Origin: Cutibacterium namnetense
GTDB lineage: Bacteria > Actinomycetota > Actinomycetes > Propionibacteriales > Propionibacteriaceae
Direction of reading: 5' to 3'
Assembly (NCBI RefSeq): GCF_001642025.1
Contig: NZ_LWHO01000005.1
Coordinates: 62,001-126,000 of the forward strand
DNA length: 64,000 nt
The notes below the pieces were generated by a model that made no database searches, was not told where the DNA came from, and worked only from the letters and a program-made list of their open reading frames with translations. Made by a program: the position numbers and the translations under genes. This document shows, one piece after another, positions 1-8,201 of this stretch. The first letter of the stretch is position 1. Every line of letters starts with the position of its first letter.

Positions 1-1094
1 GCGTCCTGGTCCTCGCAGCGCGAAGCCGTCCAGCGGGAACCCGGCGTCGGATTGAGAGGGATGAGATTGACGTGAGCCCAGGTCCAATCACCCCGACGAC
101 GGATCTGACGGGCCAGCACTGCAGCACGATCGGCCTGGTCATTGATGTCTTTCATGAGGGCGTACTCGATGGAGACGCGACGCTTAGTCTTTTCGGCATA
201 GCGCCAGGCGGCATCGAGCAACTCATCGACTTTCCAGCGCCGGTTAACCGGGATGAGCTCGTCACGCAGCTCGTCGTCAGGGGCATGCAGCGAGACAGCG
301 AGGGTCACCGGGATCCCCTCCTCGGTCAGGGCTTTGATACGCGGCACCAGGCCAACCGTCGAGACGGTGAGGGCTCGGGCGCTCATCCCGACCCCGTCTG
401 GACCGTCAGCGGTCAGGGTACGGATAGCAGTGAGCACCGAACGGTAATTGGCCATCGGCTCGCCCATGCCCATAAAGACAATGTTATGGACGCGCCCAGA
501 TGCTCCGGGAACCTTGCCCGCCGCAATGAGGCGATTGGCCGCCAAAACCTGGCTGACGATTTCGGCAGTGGACATATTGCGCTGAATGCCGCCCTGACCA
601 GTGGCACAAAATGGGCAGGCCATACCGCACCCGGCCTGTGAGGACAAGCACAAGGTGGTGCGCGCCGCGGAGTGACGAGTGGCTGGATAGTACATGAGCA
701 CCGACTCGACTAGCGCTCCCCCATGCAGCCGCCACAGGTTCTTGACGGTTGTGCCGCGATCGCAAGACTGCTGGGAAACCTCGGTCAACAAGACCGGAAA
801 CCACGCGTCGGCGATCTCCTGACGGGCCGCCTTGGGTAGGTCAGTCCATTGAGTCGGGTCTACCTCCCACCGCTCAAAGACGTGGGCGGAAATCTGCCGG
901 GCACGAAAGGCCGGCAGACCGAGATCCTTGACGGCCTGCACTCTTTCCTCGACGCTCAGATCGATCCAGTGACGAGGAGGCTTCGCACGACTCGGGGTAT
1001 TCACGACGACCGGCATCTCCTTGCCCGGCTCAGCGAGCGGCATGGAGGGCAAGGCGAGGCCTGACGTGCTGACGGGATTTCCAGTCGATGACAT
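1..1094 (-). CDS. rlmN: 23S rRNA (adenine-2503-C2)-methyltransferase RlmN, 3' end cut by the window edge
   Basis: Radical-SAM enzyme that methylates C2 of A2503 in 23S rRNA (and A37 of some tRNAs in the family). Reading the minus strand from ATG at 1094 gives an open frame through position 1. The radical-SAM cluster motif CxxxCxxC is seen as CGMACPFC at residues 156-163, followed by ATGQGG. Near the edge the typical C-terminal run HVNLIPLNPTPGSRW is present, so about 364 residues are visible and only the extreme C-terminus is missing. The gene lies 63 bp downstream of dsbB in the same direction, at the end of the translation/lipid cluster that starts with rpsB. Confidence 0.95.
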   Translation of the reverse strand, partial: MSSTGNPVSTSGLALPSMPLAEPGKEMPVVVNTPSRAKPPRHWIDLSVEERVQAVKDLGLPAFRARQISAHVFERWEVDPTQWTDLPKAARQEIADAWFPVLLTEVSQQSCDRGTTVKNLWRLHGGALVESVLMYYPATRHSAARTTLCLSSQAGCGMACPFCATGQGGIQRNMSTAEIVSQVLAANRLIAAGKVPGASGRVHNIVFMGMGEPMANYRSVLTAIRTLTADGPDGVGMSARALTVSTVGLVPRIKALTEEGIPVTLAVSLHAPDDELRDELIPVNRRWKVDELLDAAWRYAEKTKRRVSIEYALMKDINDQADRAAVLARQIRRRGDWTWAHVNLIPLNPTPGSRWTASRCEDQD

Positions 1095-1157
1095 CACGCC
1101 CCCATTATCCCCACCCGACCACACAAGTCGACGCTTACTAGGTACGGTACAGCGGCG

Positions 1158-1814
1158 TCATCTCGGCGAGCAGCTCTGCACCAGCTCGTAGCAGGCCGGA
1201 TCACCAGGCAGGAGGAAGTGGAATCCCTCAAGAAAGATGATCATGACGAGGTTCGCCACCACAATGAGCGCAAACAGCCACATGATGACGGCGGATACGG
1301 CGTGGGTCTTGACGCCACGAGGGGTAAGCCACGGGGCGAAAACCATCATGACGCCACAAAACGCTATAACGATAGCAAAGGTGATGAAGGCCCACGTGTA
1401 GGTGCTTAGCCCGAAGGCTTTGGAACCATATCCGGGATCCCCTGGCTGAATATGCAACAGGATATGACGTGCTGATTCCGCTGCGCCGAGGATCGCCGAG
1501 AGGATCGACACACCATAGCCCAAGCAAAACTCCGCCATCGTGACGGACCCGCGCCGGGTACGCACAATGATGTAAAGCGGCCCGAGACACGCAAGCATCA
1601 TCGAATATCTCTGAAGCATGCACAGCGGGCATGGGTATTCATGCAACCCGAATTGCACAATAAATCCACCCGCCAGCACCCCAATGTAGGCCAGCAGGAA
1701 GAGGTTCGCTCCCCAGAAGCCCACGCTTGGCAATATCCGCCGTACTCCAGTCGGGATTCGCTCCGCATCCGACAGCGTCTCGCCGTCGACTCTAGTGTCG
1801 TCGTTCCTCACCAT
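1158..1814 (-). CDS. dsbB: Disulfide bond formation protein B (DsbB family)
   Basis: Predicted membrane quinone oxidoreductase that would re-oxidise a DsbA-like partner. The 218-aa protein has several hydrophobic segments. The CPLC motif at residues 62-65 is followed by MLQRY, as in DsbB. A second cysteine pair at C208 and C215 lies near the C-terminus after the last membrane segment, which is an unusual place compared with E. coli DsbB, where the second pair is in a central periplasmic loop. Its ATG overlaps the end of the DUF5993 gene by 7 bp, so the two are translationally coupled. Two DsbA-like proteins encoded at 56113-58391 are plausible partners. Confidence 0.85.
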   Translation of the reverse strand: MVRNDDTRVDGETLSDAERIPTGVRRILPSVGFWGANLFLLAYIGVLAGGFIVQFGLHEYPCPLCMLQRYSMMLACLGPLYIIVRTRRGSVTMAEFCLGYGVSILSAILGAAESARHILLHIQPGDPGYGSKAFGLSTYTWAFITFAIVIAFCGVMMVFAPWLTPRGVKTHAVSAVIMWLFALIVVANLVMIIFLEGFHFLLPGDPACYELVQSCSPR

Positions 1815-1969
1815 GACAGCCCCAGATTACTCGTCGCATGTAACGACAACAGAACCACGCAAAAACCCGCGATAATCATGACGGACACAATGAATATCGA
1901 CTTCCTGATACCACGCAGTATCATTGTCAATACCAACGCAGCAATGAGGACCATAATAGTGATGTCCAT
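1808..1969 (-). CDS. Small membrane protein, DUF5993-like, coupled to dsbB
   Basis: A 53-residue protein (ATG at 1969, TGA at 1808-1810), two thirds of it hydrophobic, with two predicted membrane segments (about residues 3-18 and 24-42) split by the basic stretch RGIRK, and a short tail ending NLGLSW. Size, layout and position directly before dsbB match the DUF5993 family as I remember it; this assignment is from memory, not a search. An AGGGG ribosome site lies about 6 nt before the ATG. The function is unknown; a small partner or stabiliser of DsbB is an inference from the coupling. A strong extended -10 promoter lies 41 bp upstream. Confidence 0.75.
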   Translation of the reverse strand: MDITIMVLIAALVLTMILRGIRKSIFIVSVMIIAGFCVVLLSLHATSNLGLSW

Positions 1970-2009
1970 CTGCGCCCCTATCTATACTTAATAGTTACGA
2001 CTCAGAAGA

Positions 2010-2018
2010 ATTATATCA
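2010..2018 (-). promoter_or_regulatory. Extended -10 promoter of the DUF5993-dsbB pair
   Basis: On the minus strand the sequence TGATATAAT gives a perfect TATAAT hexamer (2010-2015) with the extended -10 TG dinucleotide (2017-2018). It lies 41 bp upstream of the DUF5993 ATG. No good -35 hexamer is seen at 17 bp, as is usual for extended -10 promoters. Confidence 0.6.
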
Positions 2019-2064
2019 TTGGATCTTAGCGACGCTCACGATGGCGGTACCGCCACAACCACGA

Positions 2065-2928
2065 TCACAGCACAAGAGACATGACGAGCCAGGCAAAGGG
2101 CGCCGAAAACAGCATCGAGTCGAGGCGGTCCATGACCCCGCCATGACCAGGCAGGAAATTCGACATGTCCTTGATACCGGCGTCACGCTTAATCATCGAC
2201 TCGACAAGATCTCCCGCAGTGCCAGTGCAGGCTAGGACGACCCCAAGAACAATCCCAGCCCACCACGGCGCCGATAGCAGTCCCCCCAAACAGGCCCATC
2301 CGACGAGAGCTGCGGTCAGGACGGACCCAGCAAAACCCTCCCAGCTCTTTTTAGGGCTAATACGCGGGGCCATCTTGTGCTTGCCGAACAGCACCCCGAC
2401 AGCGTATCCACCGGTGTCAGAGGCCACGACGCTGAGGATCCAGGTAGCGATGCGGCGGCTACCGCCCTCATCGCCCATCATGAGGGGAACAAAGCAGCCA
2501 AGCAATGGCAAGTAGGCGATAGTGAAAAGACTGGCAGCGACGTCTTTGACGAAACCATCCGAACCGCGTGGCAGCCGCCATGCCATAGCGGCAACTGTCG
2601 TCGCTCCTAACGTCGCCACTAGGAAGGTATTGGGCAGGATGTGAAGCTTTAGGGTCGAAGCCGCATATGCCCCGATAACCATAACTCCGGTGCCGACGCA
2701 GATAGGCACCACCGCTGAGTTCATTCCCAGGCGAGCCGTCGCCCGGTGAAGCTCGATGGCTCCGGCCATGAGAGCCAAGGTCATCAGCAAAACGAACCCC
2801 CAGTGCCACCACCCGACGGTGCCGATGACGGCACCACACAGCACTACACCCGTGGTGATGGCAGCAGGAAGATCACGGCCGGCACGTGAGGTCCGTGCGG
2901 CCGCGATCTTCTCCTGGGGCTCGCCCAC
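2065..2928 (-). CDS. cdsA: Phosphatidate cytidylyltransferase
   Basis: Makes CDP-diacylglycerol from phosphatidic acid and CTP, the branch point to phosphatidylinositol, phosphatidylglycerol and cardiolipin. The 287-aa protein is a polytopic membrane protein. It carries the family signature near the C-terminus: SMIKRDAGIKD followed by NFLPGHGGVMDRLDS, which supplies the Lys, Asp and HGG residues of the active site. The motif KKSWEGFAGS before it is also typical. It follows frr by 11 bp, the conserved actinobacterial order pyrH-frr-cdsA-rlmN, here with the dsbB pair set between cdsA and rlmN. Confidence 0.95.
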   Translation of the reverse strand: MGEPQEKIAAARTSRAGRDLPAAITTGVVLCGAVIGTVGWWHWGFVLLMTLALMAGAIELHRATARLGMNSAVVPICVGTGVMVIGAYAASTLKLHILPNTFLVATLGATTVAAMAWRLPRGSDGFVKDVAASLFTIAYLPLLGCFVPLMMGDEGGSRRIATWILSVVASDTGGYAVGVLFGKHKMAPRISPKKSWEGFAGSVLTAALVGWACLGGLLSAPWWAGIVLGVVLACTGTAGDLVESMIKRDAGIKDMSNFLPGHGGVMDRLDSMLFSAPFAWLVMSLVL

Positions 2929-2939
2929 CGTGAATCTGA

Positions 2940-3494
2940 TCAGATCTCGAGGAGTTCGCTCTCCTTGGATTTCAGCAATTCGTCAATCTGCTCAACATAT
3001 TTGCGGGTGACCTGGTCTAGCTCTTTCTCCAACCGAGTCATCTCGTCCTCAGAGATCTCTTTGTCCTTCTCCTGTTTCTTGACAACGTCATTGCTGGCGC
3101 GACGAATGTTGCGGACGGCGATACGCCCTTCCTCAGCCTTAGTCTTGGCCATCTTGATGTACTCTTTGCGGCGCTCCTCAGTCAAAGCTGGGAGGACGCA
3201 ACGCACCACATTGCCATCGTTAGAAGGGTTGACCCCTAGGTCGGAATCCCGAATAGTCTTCTCGACGTCGTTGACACAGCTCTTATCGAATGGCGCGATA
3301 AGGACCGTGCGAGCCTCCGGAACCTGGAAGCTGGCAAGCTGCTGCAACGGGGTGGGAGTGCCGTAGTACTCGATCATAAGTTTATTAAACATGGCGGGAT
3401 TAGCGCGCCCGGTGCGAATAGCCGCGAACTCCTCGCGGGCATGGTCGACCGCTGACCCCATCTTCTTCTCGGCGTCCTTGATGATGTCGCTCAC
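2940..3494 (-). CDS. frr: Ribosome recycling factor
   Basis: With EF-G it splits the post-termination ribosome. The 184-aa length is standard. Recognisable blocks are the N-terminal helix MSDIIKDAEKKMGSAVDHAREEF, the conserved RTGRANPAMFNKLMIEYYGTPTPLQQLAS region (cited here in part as the family hallmark) and the C-terminal KELDQVTRKYVEQID helix ending LLKSKESELLEI. It lies 32 bp downstream of pyrH and is cotranscribed with it and cdsA. Confidence 0.97.
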   Translation of the reverse strand: MSDIIKDAEKKMGSAVDHAREEFAAIRTGRANPAMFNKLMIEYYGTPTPLQQLASFQVPEARTVLIAPFDKSCVNDVEKTIRDSDLGVNPSNDGNVVRCVLPALTEERRKEYIKMAKTKAEEGRIAVRNIRRASNDVVKKQEKDKEISEDEMTRLEKELDQVTRKYVEQIDELLKSKESELLEI

Positions 3495-3526
3495 TGTGTT
3501 GTCCTTCCTTGGTATGTCTCGATGGT

Positions 3527-4243
3527 TCAGCGATGGACGGTAGTGCCGATGTCCTCACCATTGATGACGCGGCCAATATTGCCTGGCATCTCGAGGTTAA
3601 AGAAGACCATCGTCAGGTCATTATCCCTGGCCATAGCGACAGCAGTGGCGTCGGCGACCTTGAGATCACGCGACAGGAACTCATCGTAGGTCAGTTCATC
3701 AAACTTGTAGGCGTTCGGATTGGTTTTGGGGTCACTGTCGTAGACGCCATCAACACCCTGCTTACCCATGAGGAGCGCATCAGCCCCGATCTCCAAGGCT
3801 CGCTGCGCGGCGACGGTATCCGTGGAGAAGTACGGCATTCCGGACCCGGCACCAAAAATGACGACGCGTCCCTTCTCCATATGACGCTCGGCCTTGCGCG
3901 GAATGTAGGGCTCGGCCACCTGGCCCATCGTGATGGCAGTCTGGACACGAGTATCGACGCCAGCCTTTTCGCAGAAGTCCTGCAGGGCAAGGCAATTCAT
4001 GACGGTGCCGAGCATGCCCATGTAGTCGGCACGGTCACGCTGCATGCCGTGCTGCTGAAGCTCGGCCCCGCGGAAAAAGTTTCCCCCACCAACGACGACG
4101 GCTACCTGGACACCGCTATTGGCGATCTCAGCGATCTCGCGGGCCTTGGCGGACACGACATCGGCGTCAACACCGACTCCTCCCCCTCCGAAAACCTCTC
4201 CGGACAACTTGAGAAGGACTCGGTTATAGCGCTCTGGCATCAT
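3527..4243 (-). CDS. pyrH: UMP kinase
   Basis: Amino-acid-kinase-fold enzyme that makes UDP from UMP and ATP. The 238-aa protein opens with [13 protein letters not shown] and has the glycine loop [11 protein letters not shown], the regulatory/UMP region [17 protein letters not shown] and the ATP region [18 protein letters not shown]. First gene of the pyrH-frr-cdsA unit. It is separated from tsf by a clear terminator (4353-4388) and has an inverted repeat 21 bp before its start that resembles one in the rpsB leader. Confidence 0.97.
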   Translation of the reverse strand: MMPERYNRVLLKLSGEVFGGGGVGVDADVVSAKAREIAEIANSGVQVAVVVGGGNFFRGAELQQHGMQRDRADYMGMLGTVMNCLALQDFCEKAGVDTRVQTAITMGQVAEPYIPRKAERHMEKGRVVIFGAGSGMPYFSTDTVAAQRALEIGADALLMGKQGVDGVYDSDPKTNPNAYKFDELTYDEFLSRDLKVADATAVAMARDNDLTMVFFNLEMPGNIGRVINGEDIGTTVHR

Positions 4244-4263
4244 CTCTCCTGGTCGGCGGACAT

Positions 4264-4280
4264 TGACGCGGGGTGCGTCA
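4264..4280. repeat. Inverted repeat in the pyrH leader
   Basis: TGACGC (4264-4269) and GCGTCA (4275-4280) form a 6-bp inverted repeat around GGGGT, 21 bp upstream of the pyrH start. The motif matches the inverted repeat in the rpsB leader at 6191-6212 except for one base fewer in the loop. It may be an operator or an RNA hairpin in the leader. Confidence 0.45.
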
Positions 4281-4352
4281 CCCTAGCTTAGCCCGACGAC
4301 GGCTACCGCCGCAGTTCGCCATGTCCGCGACTGGCATTCCTCTCAGAAAACG

Positions 4353-4388
4353 ACGAATGGCCCCACCATGTTCGGTAGGACCATTCGT
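4353..4388 (-). terminator. Intrinsic terminator after tsf
   Basis: Arms 4353-4367 and 4374-4388 form a 15-bp stem with two G-U pairs and a 6-nt loop. In the minus direction the stem is followed by CGTTTTC, so it would end the rpsB-tsf transcript just before pyrH. Confidence 0.75.
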
Positions 4389-4426
4389 GGCCAAAATCTC
4401 GTCATCATCCCCGATCGGGGACGAGA

Positions 4427-5239
4427 TCACTCTCCGGCGGAAAAGCGGACGAAACGCTTGATGGTGACGCCAGCGGCCTCAAGGGTCTGAGCGACGGTCT
4501 TCTTGTCATCGGCGATGGCAGGCTGATCGAGCAGGCAGTTCTCCTTAAAGAATCCGCCCAGGCGACCCTCAACGATGCGGTCGATGATCTTCTCAGGCTT
4601 GCCCTCTTCGCGGGCGATGTCAGCGGCAACGGTGCGCTCGTGCTCGACGACGTCGGCGGGGACCTCGTCACGAGACAGCCAGCGCGGACTCATGGCCGCG
4701 ATCTGCAGGCAGACGCCGTGGACAGCCTCAGAATTGTCACCCTCATACTCGACCATGACGCCGACCTGCGGGGGCAGGTCCTGGGAACGACGGTGTAGGT
4801 AGACGTGTGCGTCACCGTCGAAGTGAGCGGCGTTAGCGAGCTCAATCTTCTCACCGATCTTGGCAGCAAGCTCACCAAGCTTGTCACCAACGGTCGTCCC
4901 ATCAGCTAGGGCGGCGGCGTTAGCAGCATCCTTGGAGTCAGCCCCGGCCTTGTCAACGGCCTCGGCGATCTCGTTAGCGGCGGCGATGAACTCCTCGTTT
5001 TTAGCGACGAAGTCGGTCTCAGAGCCAATGTGCACCAGGGAGGAGCCAGCGGCAGCAACCAGGCCGTTGCTGGCCTCACGATCGGAGCGCTTAGCAGCCT
5101 TAGCAGCGCCGGAAACACGCAGGATGTCAACGGCCTTATCGAAGTCGCCATCGGCCTCCGTGAGGGCCTTCTTAGCGTCCATCATGCCGGCGCCGGTGGC
5201 GTCGCGCAGCTTCTTGACCTCAGCAGCAGTAATAGCCAT
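4427..5239 (-). CDS. tsf: Elongation factor Ts
   Basis: Nucleotide exchange factor for EF-Tu. I chose the ATG at 5239 (270 aa) because the family N-terminus MAITAAEVKKLRDATGAGMM begins there. Farther upstream the frame stays open but is rich in Arg and Pro and overlaps the end of rpsB in another frame, so it is not coding. The TDFVAKNEEF block that contacts EF-Tu is present. It follows rpsB by 34 bp, the universal rpsB-tsf pairing. Confidence 0.96.
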   Translation of the reverse strand: MAITAAEVKKLRDATGAGMMDAKKALTEADGDFDKAVDILRVSGAAKAAKRSDREASNGLVAAAGSSLVHIGSETDFVAKNEEFIAAANEIAEAVDKAGADSKDAANAAALADGTTVGDKLGELAAKIGEKIELANAAHFDGDAHVYLHRRSQDLPPQVGVMVEYEGDNSEAVHGVCLQIAAMSPRWLSRDEVPADVVEHERTVAADIAREEGKPEKIIDRIVEGRLGGFFKENCLLDQPAIADDKKTVAQTLEAAGVTIKRFVRFSAGE

Positions 5240-5273
5240 AGATATCTCAGTCCTGTCTAGACGTGGGCGAACT

Positions 5274-6137
5274 TCAGTTGGACTTCTCAGCCTCGGGGGC
5301 CTCGTCGGCCTTCTTGGCCTCGGTCTTCGGCTCTTCAGCCTTGGCCTCGGTCTTGTCCTCAGACTTAGCGTCGTCCCCCTCGAGGAGTTCACGCTCCCAA
5401 TCGGGCATGGGCTCAGCCTCAGCGGTCTGCTCTCCGGACTTACCAGCCGAGCGAGCCATGAGCCCCTCGGCGACGGCGTCGGCGATGATGCGGGTCAGCA
5501 GGGATACCGAACGAATAGCGTCATCGTTACCCGGGATGGCGTAATCCACCTCGTCGGGGTCACAGTTAGTGTCGAGGATGGCGACAACCGGAAGCTTGAG
5601 CTTGCGAGCCTCGTCGATGGCGAGGTGCTCCTTCTTAGTGTCGACGACCCAGACAGCTTGCGGGACCTTCGGCATATCGCGGATACCGCCGAGGTCCTTC
5701 TCCAGCTTGTCCTTCTCACGAGAGAGCATAAGCAGCTCCTTCTTGGTGAGACCGGAGCCGGAAACCTTGTCGAAGTCCATAGCCTCAAGCTCCTTAAGCC
5801 GGGCGATGCGCTTCGAGATGGTCTGGAAGTTAGTGAGCATTCCGCCAAGCCAACGCTGGTTGACATAAGGCATGCCAACCCGAGTGGCCTGCTCAGCGAT
5901 AGATTCCTGGGCCTGCTTCTTGGTGCCGACGAAAAGGATCTGGCCGCCCTTGGCGACGGTCTCCTTGACGAAGGCGTACGCCTTGTCGATGTAAGTCAGC
6001 GACTGGTGCAGGTCAATAATGTAGATGCCGTTGCGCTCAGTGAAAATGAAGCGCTTCATCTTCGGGTTCCAGCGACGCGTCTGGTGTCCGAAGTGGACGC
6101 CGCTCTCGAGGAGCTGGCGAGTGGTGACGGCGGCCAT
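5274..6137 (-). CDS. rpsB: 30S ribosomal protein S2
   Basis: Small-subunit protein. The ATG at 6137 (287 aa) starts [19 protein letters not shown], the family N-terminus, and is preceded by AGGGAAGGA at suitable spacing; an upstream in-frame start would add ten unconserved residues. The conserved [21 protein letters not shown] and [14 protein letters not shown] blocks are seen. The last 60 residues form a charged Glu/Lys/Ala tail, a common actinobacterial extension. The leader carries two inverted repeats. Confidence 0.97.
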   Translation of the reverse strand: MAAVTTRQLLESGVHFGHQTRRWNPKMKRFIFTERNGIYIIDLHQSLTYIDKAYAFVKETVAKGGQILFVGTKKQAQESIAEQATRVGMPYVNQRWLGGMLTNFQTISKRIARLKELEAMDFDKVSGSGLTKKELLMLSREKDKLEKDLGGIRDMPKVPQAVWVVDTKKEHLAIDEARKLKLPVVAILDTNCDPDEVDYAIPGNDDAIRSVSLLTRIIADAVAEGLMARSAGKSGEQTAEAEPMPDWERELLEGDDAKSEDKTEAKAEEPKTEAKKADEAPEAEKSN

Positions 6138-6190
6138 GCCGTGTCCTTCCCTCTCTGGGCACATCACACAGATATGCCAAACGGTTGAGC

Positions 6191-6212
6191 GGTGACGCGG
6201 GATTGCGTCACC
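6191..6212. repeat. Inverted repeat in the rpsB leader
   Basis: GGTGACGC (6191-6198) and GCGTCACC (6205-6212) form a perfect 8-bp inverted repeat around GGGATT, 54 bp upstream of the rpsB start. A near copy precedes pyrH (4264-4280). It could be a DNA operator or a leader hairpin; the sequence alone does not decide. Confidence 0.5.
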
Positions 6213-6236
6213 TCCTGATGCATCACCGTTCGCCCG

Positions 6237-6250
6237 CCTGCCATGGCAGG
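6237..6250. repeat. 14-bp perfect palindrome between rpsB and xerC
   Basis: CCTGCCATGGCAGG reads the same on both strands. It lies 100 bp upstream of rpsB and 177 bp upstream of xerC, in the divergent promoter region, and may be an operator. Apart from this and the 6191-6212 repeat I see nothing in 6138-6426. Confidence 0.35.
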
Positions 6251-6426
6251 ACCGTGGACGCCCGGTCGTCTGTGACGTCGATGCATGCGAAGTCAGCCCG
6301 AAGTAATCCGGACTGCGCGGCTAGTTTACGACATCAATAGGCAATCAAGCTAACCTCCCCCTTGACCCTGGCCGTCTCCGCGTGTCCGCCTACCATCCTG
6401 ACGATCGCGGGCCACAGTGGATTGTG

Positions 6427-7374
6427 ATGAACAACCCATCCCCGACCAGCGATGGCGCCGCACATCTGCCTGTGTCCCTGACGTTGCCCGTCGAGGACTT
6501 CTGTGAGCACCTCTCGGCGCTGCGGCGCTCGCCTAACACGATCCGCGGTTATCGAGCCGACCTCATCGATCTCATGGGTCATGCCCATTCCCACGGTGAC
6601 GACACCTTGGGCAACATCGGCACATCCCAAGTGCGAGCGTGGTTGGCTGACACCCGACTAGCTGGTGCCTCGGCCGCTACCATGCAGCGCCGCTGGTCGG
6701 CTGCGCGAGTGTTTTTCCGCTGGGCAGCCAACGAAGATCTCATTGCCGCCGATCCAACGGCAGCTCTGACTTCGGCCAAAGTACCGAAACGTCTACCTGC
6801 CACTCTGGGCGTCGAGCAGGCTCGTCACATCCTTGACGAAGCCGTGGCTCAAGCTCGTAGCGATGAATCTCCCCAAGGCGCACGTGACGCCGCCATCCTC
6901 GAGGTTCTCTATGGCGCAGGACTGCGCGTCGGCGAGCTATGCGGTCTTGATCTAGGTGACGTCGATCGATCTCGCCAAACTGTGAAAGTCACCGGCAAGG
7001 GAGACAAAGAACGCACCGTACCCATGGGGGCGCCTGCGCTGCGTGCCATCGACACCTGGTTACCTCACCGTAAGGAATGGGTTGGGCCGGATTCCGGGCA
7101 GGCGCTCTTTCTGGGAGCTCGCGGTGGTCGCATCAATCAGCGCGTCGTTCGACGAGTCGTTCACACCCACTTGCGTGCCGAACCAGACTCCCCCGACCTT
7201 GGACCTCACGGGTTGCGCCACGCTATGGCAACCCATCTGCTGGAAGGCGGAGCAGACCTGCGCACGGTCCAGGACATGTTGGGCCACGAGTCCCTAGCCA
7301 CCACGCAGATCTACACTCATGTTTCCACCGAAAGATTGCGCGCCGCGTTTCGTCAAGCTCATCCCCGCGCCTGA
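6427..7374 (+). CDS. xerC: Tyrosine recombinase XerC
   Basis: Site-specific recombinase that, with XerD, resolves chromosome dimers at dif. From ATG 6427 the protein has 315 aa; a GTG at 6382 would add 15 unconserved residues. The N-terminal SAM-like domain has SPNTIRGYRADL. The catalytic set is complete: R167 (GLRVGEL), Lys near 193 (GKGDKER), H261-R264 (HGLRH), H287 (LGHES) and the nucleophile Y296 (IYTHVS). The place next to rpsB is the usual actinobacterial one for xerC. Its last 81 bp overlap the tail of the convergent LytM-like gene. Confidence 0.92.
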   Translation: MNNPSPTSDGAAHLPVSLTLPVEDFCEHLSALRRSPNTIRGYRADLIDLMGHAHSHGDDTLGNIGTSQVRAWLADTRLAGASAATMQRRWSAARVFFRWAANEDLIAADPTAALTSAKVPKRLPATLGVEQARHILDEAVAQARSDESPQGARDAAILEVLYGAGLRVGELCGLDLGDVDRSRQTVKVTGKGDKERTVPMGAPALRAIDTWLPHRKEWVGPDSGQALFLGARGGRINQRVVRRVVHTHLRAEPDSPDLGPHGLRHAMATHLLEGGADLRTVQDMLGHESLATTQIYTHVSTERLRAAFRQAHPRA

Positions 7375-8052
7375 GCCATCTCGGATGGCTTCGGTCACCG
7401 TCGTATCAATACCTACTGCGCCGTCCCGTCCAGCCGCACGCCACGGTGGCATCAGGACACCATTTGAACTGGCCTTTTTCCTCCTGTCCCCTGGCAGATT
7501 CAGAGGTCGCACCAACCGCCCTTGCCCCGACGCCAGATGACGCCGATTGTCCAAGGGCAGCAACCGCACCTCGAGTTGCAACAATGTCATGGGGTTTTGA
7601 TACACATCCCCCTTCTTCAGCCCCCAGTGCAAACAGGTGCGGGTGCATGGTGGTCCCATCCCGACAACTCCTATCACCTGGCCAGGCACCACGACCTGAC
7701 CAACAACAACGCTAGGTACAACCGGCATGTGGGTTGTCCGACGACCGTCAGGAAGCAGGATGCTCACCACCCCCGCCCCCGCTACCTGGCCGGCAAAAAC
7801 GACCACCCCAGCCGTCACGGTCGACACCGGTTCACCCACGACGGCCGCGAACTCCACTCCCCTACTACCGGGCAGCCATCGTTCAGCAGGCGGGGCAAAC
7901 CCTTTGATGACTGGGCCTAGCACCGGCGGTGCCGGACGATTCGCTGCACCCCGCGTGGGAGGGACGGCGACGCTGTGGCTGGGAGCTGGCAAGACCAGCA
8001 GGCAGGTCCCCATCATGATAATTAATAAGCTGATGCAGACAGATCTCCTCAT
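7294..8052 (-). CDS. Exported LytM/M23-like protein, probably without peptidase activity
   Basis: The ATG at 8052 (GAAGG just upstream) gives 252 residues with a signal peptide (MRRSVCISLLIIMMG then a hydrophobic run to SHS). The middle has an M23/LytM fold pattern ending CLHWGLKKGD and VRLLPL. In active actinobacterial relatives the first zinc ligands lie in HRGVD; here the matching stretch reads SRGVEFAA, so the His is Ser and the Asp is Glu. A degenerate, regulatory LytM protein is the likely reading. About 83 residues after VRLLPL (below 7545) look unconserved and run antisense into the 3' end of xerC, suggesting a lost stop codon. Confidence 0.7.
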   Translation of the reverse strand: MRRSVCISLLIIMMGTCLLVLPAPSHSVAVPPTRGAANRPAPPVLGPVIKGFAPPAERWLPGSRGVEFAAVVGEPVSTVTAGVVVFAGQVAGAGVVSILLPDGRRTTHMPVVPSVVVGQVVVPGQVIGVVGMGPPCTRTCLHWGLKKGDVYQNPMTLLQLEVRLLPLDNRRHLASGQGRLVRPLNLPGDRRKKASSNGVLMPPWRAAGRDGAVGIDTTVTEAIRDGSGAGMSLTKRGAQSFGGNMSVDLRGG

Positions 8053-8201
8053 ACCTTCAGTTGTCGCGAGAAACCGCGATTTTCGCCAACCAATATTCCA
8101 ACTGTGGATAACCCAGCGACATCGGACCTCGTCCCTTGTGGATAGCCACCTGACCTTCCCTATCTGATCTGCTGGCCCCCGATCCTGGATAGGCTCCACC
8201 T

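Noticed and set aside
3509-4291. 260-codon open frame on the plus strand opposite pyrH
   Set aside because: Antisense shadow of pyrH; no ribosome site and no family pattern.
4427-5392. N-terminally extended form of EF-Ts
   Set aside because: The first 51 residues are Arg/Pro-rich, overlap the end of rpsB in another frame and precede a normal EF-Ts start.
4860-6188. 442-codon open frame on the plus strand
   Set aside because: It lies antisense to tsf and rpsB, both certain genes, and its Ser/Leu-rich composition is what the reverse of high-GC coding sequence gives.
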